Below, piece after piece: positions 42,296 to 46,510 of a stretch of DNA of 46,510 nucleotides. The notes under the pieces are model-generated. The model was not told the DNA's origin. It was given only the letters and a program-made list of their open reading frames with translations, and made no database searches. Source of the DNA: Bacteroidales bacterium. Lineage in GTDB: Bacteria; Bacteroidota; Bacteroidia; Bacteroidales; JAFGXI01. The stretch is taken from contig JAMOQL010000136.1 in assembly GCA_027064025.1 (NCBI GenBank), positions 1 through 46,510 on the forward strand, in the 5' to 3' direction. The number at the start of each line of letters is the position of its first letter. The first letter of the stretch is position 1. A program made the position numbers and the translations under genes.

Positions 42296-43741
42296 TTATT
42301 TTTTCCAAAATACGGGAGTAAATAATACTAAAACTGTAAATAATTCTAATCGGCCAATCATCATTAAAAATGACAAAAACCATTTTCCTAATTCTGGAAT
42401 CTGATGAAAATTATTCACAGGACCTACACCGGCAATACCTGGGCCAATATTCCCCAAAGTAGCTATTACAGCACCCATTGCTGTATCTAAATCTAAACCT
42501 AAAGAAGACATAATAATAGTACCTATTACAAACACAACAATATACACAACCATAAAAGCTTGAATATTTGCAATAATTTTAGGATCTACGGCATGTTTAT
42601 TTAAACGAACAGGAATAATGGCTTTAGGGTGCATCATTCTTTTAAATTCATAATAAGAATTTTTCAACAATAGCATCACTCTAATAACCTTGGGACCACC
42701 ACCTGTAGAACCTGCCGAACCACCAATAAACATCAACATAAAAAGGATTACTATCACAAATGGTGGCCAAAGCATATAATCTGCTGTAGCAAACCCTGTT
42801 GTTGTAATAATAGATACAACTTGAAAAAGAGAATCTCTAAATGCTTTTTCTACTCCAATATTTTGATTAATAACTAAAAAGAACGCTATTAATACCGTTG
42901 CAAACATTGTTCCCACAAAATACCACTTAAATTCTTCGTTTCTAATTATCTTTTTAAAATCTAATTTTAATGCAAAAAACGAAAGCGTAAAATTCATCCC
43001 TGCAAGAAACATAAATACACTAATTACATATTCGATATATGGAGAATGATAATAGGCAATACTTAATTGTTTGGTAGAATACCCTCCAGTTGCCATGGTT
43101 GTAAATGAATGATTTATTGCATCGAAAATAGACATTCCTCCAAAAACTAAAAAAATAGTTTCTAAGAGTGTTAGTAAAATATAAATTCCCCAAAGACGTT
43201 TGGCTGTACCTTTTATCCTAGGGTGTAATTTATCTGGAGTTGGACCAGGGACTTCTGCAACAAAAAGCTGCATTCCTCCGATACCTAAAATTGGTAATAT
43301 AGCTAATGCCATTACTATAATCCCCATACCTCCAAGCCATTGTGTAATACTCCTCCAAAAAAGCAAACCATGCGAAAGGGATTCTATATCGTTTAAAACA
43401 GAGGCTCCTGTTGTTGTAAAACCAGACATAGTTTCAAAAAACGCACCAGCATAATTAGGGATTGCACCACTTAAATAAAATGGCAATGCACCAAATAATG
43501 AAAAGATTAACCAAGTAAAACTCACAACTACGTAGCCTTCTCGCTTACCCAAACTCTTTTTACTATTCCTTACAAAAGGATAAATAAGCAGACTTATAGC
43601 CAGACCAATTGCAGCACTTAAAAAAAAGTAATAATAATCTTGCTCTCCATAAAAAATAGAAATAAAACCAGAAAGTGCAATGATTACACTTTCTACAGCA
43701 AGTAAACGTGTTAATATAAATAAGATTATTTTATTGTTCAT
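42296..43741 (-). CDS. trkH: TrkH-family potassium uptake protein
   Basis: 481 residues, the membrane pore subunit of a Trk/Ktr potassium system. Four pore-like repeats are visible: ETMSGFTTTGASVLND, NHSFTTMATGGYSTKQ, VVSIITTTGFATADYM and ATLGNIGPGIAGVGPV; their Gly residues line the selectivity filter. The helix-rich body fits TrkH rather than the shorter KtrB. No trkA regulatory gene is in the window. A TACATTTG box lies only 10 bases from the start (43751-43758); it could give a very short leader, or be chance. Transcribed with ydcF upstream (42-base gap). Confidence 0.94.
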   Translation of the reverse strand: MNNKIILFILTRLLAVESVIIALSGFISIFYGEQDYYYFFLSAAIGLAISLLIYPFVRNSKKSLGKREGYVVVSFTWLIFSLFGALPFYLSGAIPNYAGAFFETMSGFTTTGASVLNDIESLSHGLLFWRSITQWLGGMGIIVMALAILPILGIGGMQLFVAEVPGPTPDKLHPRIKGTAKRLWGIYILLTLLETIFLVFGGMSIFDAINHSFTTMATGGYSTKQLSIAYYHSPYIEYVISVFMFLAGMNFTLSFFALKLDFKKIIRNEEFKWYFVGTMFATVLIAFFLVINQNIGVEKAFRDSLFQVVSIITTTGFATADYMLWPPFVIVILFMLMFIGGSAGSTGGGPKVIRVMLLLKNSYYEFKRMMHPKAIIPVRLNKHAVDPKIIANIQAFMVVYIVVFVIGTIIMSSLGLDLDTAMGAVIATLGNIGPGIAGVGPVNNFHQIPELGKWFLSFLMMIGRLELFTVLVLFTPVFWKK

Positions 43742-43783
43742 AGTAAGCTACAAATGTAATTAAAAAGTAGAGATGTGAAAATA

Positions 43784-44506
43784 TCAAATCCAAGCTTGCA
43801 TTTTATAATATAAGATAGCGGTATATTCTCTAAGCAAAATAATTTCGTATACTAAATGATTCCAAAATTGATACCTCAACTGATTGCTTTCTCCTATTTC
43901 GGGCATATAAGATTTACCTCCAAGTTGTTCTGAATTAAATATTAATTTTTGATTTAAATCTTTTTCAAAAGCCGCACAAGAAGTTACTTTTGAAAAGCCA
44001 AGCTTTTTAAAACTCTGTACTGACCTATATATATGCTCGGGAGAACTTACAATCAAGAGTGACTTATCTTTTCCCAACATCTTTTTAATATTCAAAGCTT
44101 GACCTCTTGTATTGGTTCCCTTATTTTCAAAAATCACTTCTGAACGAACACCTCTCATCCGTAATTCTTTTTCCATCTGCTTTAATGGGCTATTATTACT
44201 AATCAAGTTATCTGGCAAAGCAATAATTATTGGAACTAACGGATATTTTGATGAAATCTGAGCTGCATAATAAGTTCTAATTAATGCTGTCTGACTGGGC
44301 ATTCCCGAACCTCCCATTACAACAATTACATCAGGTTTAGAACTATGATTAGACTGAAAGATTCCTAATTGATAAATCCCCCAAAAAGGTAAAGTAGTAA
44401 AACTAATTATTAACATCAATAAAAAAAAAGCCCCTGATCCATAAAGGAAAACCTTAAAGCTATTTCTAGCAAGATTCCAAAGTTTTTCTTTTGATGAATT
44501 TAGCAT
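43784..44506 (-). CDS. YdcF/SanA-family (DUF218) membrane protein
   Basis: 240 residues. One N-terminal membrane helix (about 16-40, VFLYGSGAFFLLMLIISF), then a DUF218 domain: DVIVVMGGSGMPSQTALI near 60-80, IFENKGTNTRGQALNIKK and LLIVSSPEHIYRSVQSFKK. Family members (SanA, ElyC, YdcF) are linked to envelope integrity or bind SAM, but the reaction is not settled. Encoded 7 bases after pdxA, so in the same operon. The domain should lie in the periplasm if the helix acts as a signal anchor. Confidence 0.87.
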   Translation of the reverse strand: MLNSSKEKLWNLARNSFKVFLYGSGAFFLLMLIISFTTLPFWGIYQLGIFQSNHSSKPDVIVVMGGSGMPSQTALIRTYYAAQISSKYPLVPIIIALPDNLISNNSPLKQMEKELRMRGVRSEVIFENKGTNTRGQALNIKKMLGKDKSLLIVSSPEHIYRSVQSFKKLGFSKVTSCAAFEKDLNQKLIFNSEQLGGKSYMPEIGESNQLRYQFWNHLVYEIILLREYTAILYYKMQAWI

Positions 44507-44513
44507 TGTTTTT

Positions 44514-45539
44514 TTACAAAGAATTTTTTATTAGATTTTTATATTCTTTTCTTTTTCTAAAAGTATCAATTGCCATATATAACGCATTTCGGAAAGATTC
44601 GGCAGAAGCCTTATTCTGCCCTGCTATTCCATATGCTGTGCCATGAGCAGGAGAAGTACGAATAACCGACATACCTGCAGTATAATTGACTCCAGAATCG
44701 AAAGACAATGCTTTAAAAGGTGCTAAACCTTGATCATGATACATTGCTAATATAGCATCATAATGTTTATAATCTCCAGAGCCAAACAAACCATCTGCAG
44801 GGAAAGGTCCCAAGGCCATAATTCCATTATTTCTTGCCTCATCTATAGCTGGAGTAATATACTCGATTTCTTCTTTTCCAATCAAACCATTATCTCCTGC
44901 ATGAGGATTTAACCCTAATACTGCAATTTTCGGTTTACGGATTCCAAAATCTTGCTTTAGAGTATCATTAATAATATTAATCTTTTTTAATACCGATTCC
45001 TTGGTAATTAAATTGGGGATATCTTTTACAGCAACATGACCTACAACAACACCAACTCTCAAGTCTCCACTAATTAAAAACATCAAAACATCTTCTGCCT
45101 CAAATTTTTCACGTAGATAGTCGGTATGTCCGGGAAACGAAAATTGCTCAGACTGAATATTGTCCTTGTTAATTGGTCCAGTAATTAAAGCATCAATTAC
45201 TCCTGCTTTTAAATCATCTGTAGCTTTTTCGAGTGCTACAAAAGATGCTTTACCTGCAATCTCTGTTGATTTTCCCAGCTCTACTTTTAATTCTTCTTCA
45301 AAACAATCGATAATATTAGTCCTTTTAGTGTGAACTTGGTCTACTGAACTAATATTGTTTAAACTGAAATTCTCAATATTTAATACCTTTCTATGATAAG
45401 CGGCTACTTTTGGTGAGCCATATATTATTGGCGTACACATTTCGAGTATTCTACTATCCATCAAAGTTTTTATAATCACCTCGTAACTAATGCTATTGAT
45501 ATCGCCTTGGCTAATTCCAATTTTTATTTTATCTGACAT
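44514..45539 (-). CDS. pdxA: 4-hydroxythreonine-4-phosphate dehydrogenase PdxA
   Basis: 341 residues. NAD-dependent enzyme of the DXP-dependent pyridoxal 5'-phosphate route; the product feeds PdxJ. Motifs: GISQGDINSISYEVIIKTL (N-terminal), ITGPINKDNIQ, FPGHTDYLREK, VLGLNPHAGDNGLIGKEE, FPADGLFGSG, YHDQGLAPFKAL and SPAHGTAYGIAG. The metal-binding histidines sit in GHTD, YHDQG and SPAHG. First gene of the probable pdxA-ydcF-trkH-tpiA operon, with a promoter box 23 bases upstream. No pdxJ in the window. Confidence 0.97.
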   Translation of the reverse strand: MSDKIKIGISQGDINSISYEVIIKTLMDSRILEMCTPIIYGSPKVAAYHRKVLNIENFSLNNISSVDQVHTKRTNIIDCFEEELKVELGKSTEIAGKASFVALEKATDDLKAGVIDALITGPINKDNIQSEQFSFPGHTDYLREKFEAEDVLMFLISGDLRVGVVVGHVAVKDIPNLITKESVLKKINIINDTLKQDFGIRKPKIAVLGLNPHAGDNGLIGKEEIEYITPAIDEARNNGIMALGPFPADGLFGSGDYKHYDAILAMYHDQGLAPFKALSFDSGVNYTAGMSVIRTSPAHGTAYGIAGQNKASAESFRNALYMAIDTFRKRKEYKNLIKNSL

Positions 45540-45561
45540 CTTTATCTTTCTAAATTTTAAA

Positions 45562-45569
45562 CAAAGTTA
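45562..45569 (-). promoter_or_regulatory. Putative -7 box of the pdxA operon
   Basis: TAACTTTG on the minus strand, 23 bases before ATG 45539. No clear -33 element. The TAACTTTG sequence is identical to the mscS and phosphohexomutase boxes. Confidence 0.4.
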
Positions 45570-45605
45570 ATACTCATCTTTTATTTTACTAACTTTTCCT
45601 TAATT

Positions 45606-46433
45606 TTATTTAACTAAATGCACATCCATCTGTGGAAATGCTATAACAATATCATGTTCCCTAAATAATCGATCTATTTCTAAGCGAATATCACTCTTAA
45701 TATTTTCGACTGTAAACGTATGACTAGTCCAAAACAACAGTTCAAATTCTAAAGAGGAGTCTCCAAAATTATTAAATCGAATAAAAGGTTCAGGAATATT
45801 TTCAACAAGTGCATTAACTTTGGATGCTTGTAACATTAAGACTTGTACTTTTTCTAAATCGGAGCCATAAGCAACACCAACTTTAACATTAAATCTTGTT
45901 TTCTTTTCTACATGAGTCCAATTGATAACCTTTTCGTTAACTAATTTAGAATTGGGCACAATAATCGTAATATTATTTCTATCTCTAATTTCAGAAACCC
46001 TAAGGTTAATACTAAGAACTTCGCCAACCATTCCATCACCAAGCTCTACAACATCACCAACTTTTAAAGTTCGTTCAAATAATAATAATAACCCAGAAGC
46101 AATATCATTAAATAAATTTTGCAAGCCAAAACCAAGACCTACAAACAAAGCAGCTGAACCTGCTACAAGAACTGTAATATTTACACCCATCGTTTGTAAA
46201 AGGATAATTATTACAATAATCCAAACTAAGTATTTGATTATTTGATATATTGAAGCCCCTGTTCCAATCTCAATTGTATTTCTTGCTTCAAGTTTTTTAA
46301 AAAAAGATTTTAACAATCTTAAAATTAAGACCGTAATAATTATAATTAATACTGAAACCAAAATATCATACACAGTTATTACAAACTTATCTGTGGACAA
46401 AATCGAATATTGTAAGAGTTCTTTTAATGTCAT
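45606..46433 (-). CDS. MscS-family mechanosensitive channel
   Basis: 275 residues, close to the size of E. coli MscS. Three membrane helices: about 18-40 (VYDILVSVLIIIITVLILRL), 65-82 and 86-110. The third is the Ala/Gly-rich pore helix (AGSAALFVGLGFGLQNLFND). A cytoplasmic beta domain follows with GDVVELGDGMVGEVLSINLR and IIVPNSKLVNEKVINWT. The C-terminal domain ends REHDIVIAFPQMDVHLVK. It acts as an osmotic safety valve in the inner membrane. Single gene, with a TAACTTTG box just upstream. Confidence 0.95.
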   Translation of the reverse strand: MTLKELLQYSILSTDKFVITVYDILVSVLIIIITVLILRLLKSFFKKLEARNTIEIGTGASIYQIIKYLVWIIVIIILLQTMGVNITVLVAGSAALFVGLGFGLQNLFNDIASGLLLLFERTLKVGDVVELGDGMVGEVLSINLRVSEIRDRNNITIIVPNSKLVNEKVINWTHVEKKTRFNVKVGVAYGSDLEKVQVLMLQASKVNALVENIPEPFIRFNNFGDSSLEFELLFWTSHTFTVENIKSDIRLEIDRLFREHDIVIAFPQMDVHLVK

Positions 46434-46452
46434 TTTCTTTCTAATTATTATT

Positions 46453-46460
46453 CAAAGTTA
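46453..46460 (-). promoter_or_regulatory. Putative -7 box of mscS
   Basis: TAACTTTG on the minus strand, 20 bases before ATG 46433. No -33 match found in the short remaining sequence. Confidence 0.4.
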
Positions 46461-46510
46461 AATAATAAATAAAGACTTTATTAGATTAATAAGATAGAAA
46501 TTGGTTTTTT

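Noticed and set aside
45922..46245. 107-codon plus-strand frame over mscS
   Set aside because: Antisense to a clear MscS gene; no motif and no promoter.
1..46510. CRISPR array, prophage, transposon or toxin-antitoxin system
   Set aside because: I found no direct-repeat array, integrase or transposase, phage structural gene or toxin-antitoxin pair in any frame that I could support.

Overview
The window is AT-rich chromosomal DNA from a free-living member of the Bacteroidota, probably a marine Flavobacteriales- or Bacteroidales-type organism. The evidence is a cluster of type IX secretion system (T9SS) cargo and outer-membrane partners (PorP/SprF-like barrel, TPR-PD40-OmpA protein, PKD giant protein with a gliding-motility-type C-terminus), further proteins with T9SS type A sorting tails, an ExbB-ExbD-ExbD operon, many small lipoproteins, and Bacteroidota-type promoter boxes (TAnnTTTG) in front of many transcription units. 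No phage, insertion sequence, CRISPR array or plasmid gene is visible. The species cannot be named from the sequence alone.

Layout. 1-1484 (-): 5' part of a secreted BNR/sortilin-like protein that runs off the left edge. 1.6-8.2 kb (-): lipoyl synthase lipA; a 42-residue lipoprotein overlapping an outer-membrane barrel gene; a YhcC-like radical SAM enzyme; a POT peptide transporter with a strong terminator; a two-gene unit (membrane protein and DUF4159 protein); rsmE. 8.3-8.8 kb (+): YfcE-type phosphodiesterase with a TTG start. 8.8-11.3 kb (-): exbB, a 4-TM protein, exbD, exbD. 11.4 kb (-): tRNA-Ser(GGA). 11.5-13.4 kb (-): tatD and ansA, overlapping. 13.5-14.6 kb (+): membrane-associated radical SAM/SPASM protein whose 3' end overlaps a convergent pair of paralogous lipoproteins (14.5-15.35 kb, -). 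15.5-16.7 kb (+): kbl. 16.7-20.1 kb (-): alpha/beta hydrolase, GT9 glycosyltransferase and O-antigen-ligase-like protein, the envelope polysaccharide group. 20.3-27.8 kb (-): PorP/SprF, OmpA and PKD-CHU_C giant protein operon.

28.1-33.3 kb (+): phosphohexomutase, PASTA protein, T9SS-sorted protein, RluD-type pseudouridine synthase. 33.3-34.3 kb (-): secreted rhodanese with a T9SS tail. 34.6-37.0 kb (+): ugd and a UDP-glucuronate decarboxylase, which together would make UDP-xylose from UDP-glucose; a structured intergenic region lies between them. 37.1-39.4 kb (-): outer-membrane barrel, DUF2752-like and two DUF4190-like membrane proteins. 39.7-41.4 kb (-): TPR lipoprotein with its own promoter and terminator. 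41.5-46.4 kb (-): mscS, then pdxA, a YdcF-family protein, trkH and tpiA.

Much of the window serves the cell envelope: T9SS export and surface adhesion, sugar-nucleotide and polysaccharide assembly, proton-driven energisation of the outer membrane, and ion or osmotic control. Conserved metabolic and RNA-modification genes are interspersed. I did not find a convincing wholly new multi-gene system. The most interesting leads are the unannotated small lipoprotein-barrel pair, the surface rhodanese, the paralogous lipoprotein pair overlapping a radical SAM gene, the large extracytoplasmic insert in the O-antigen-ligase-like protein, and the structured ugd-uxs spacer.
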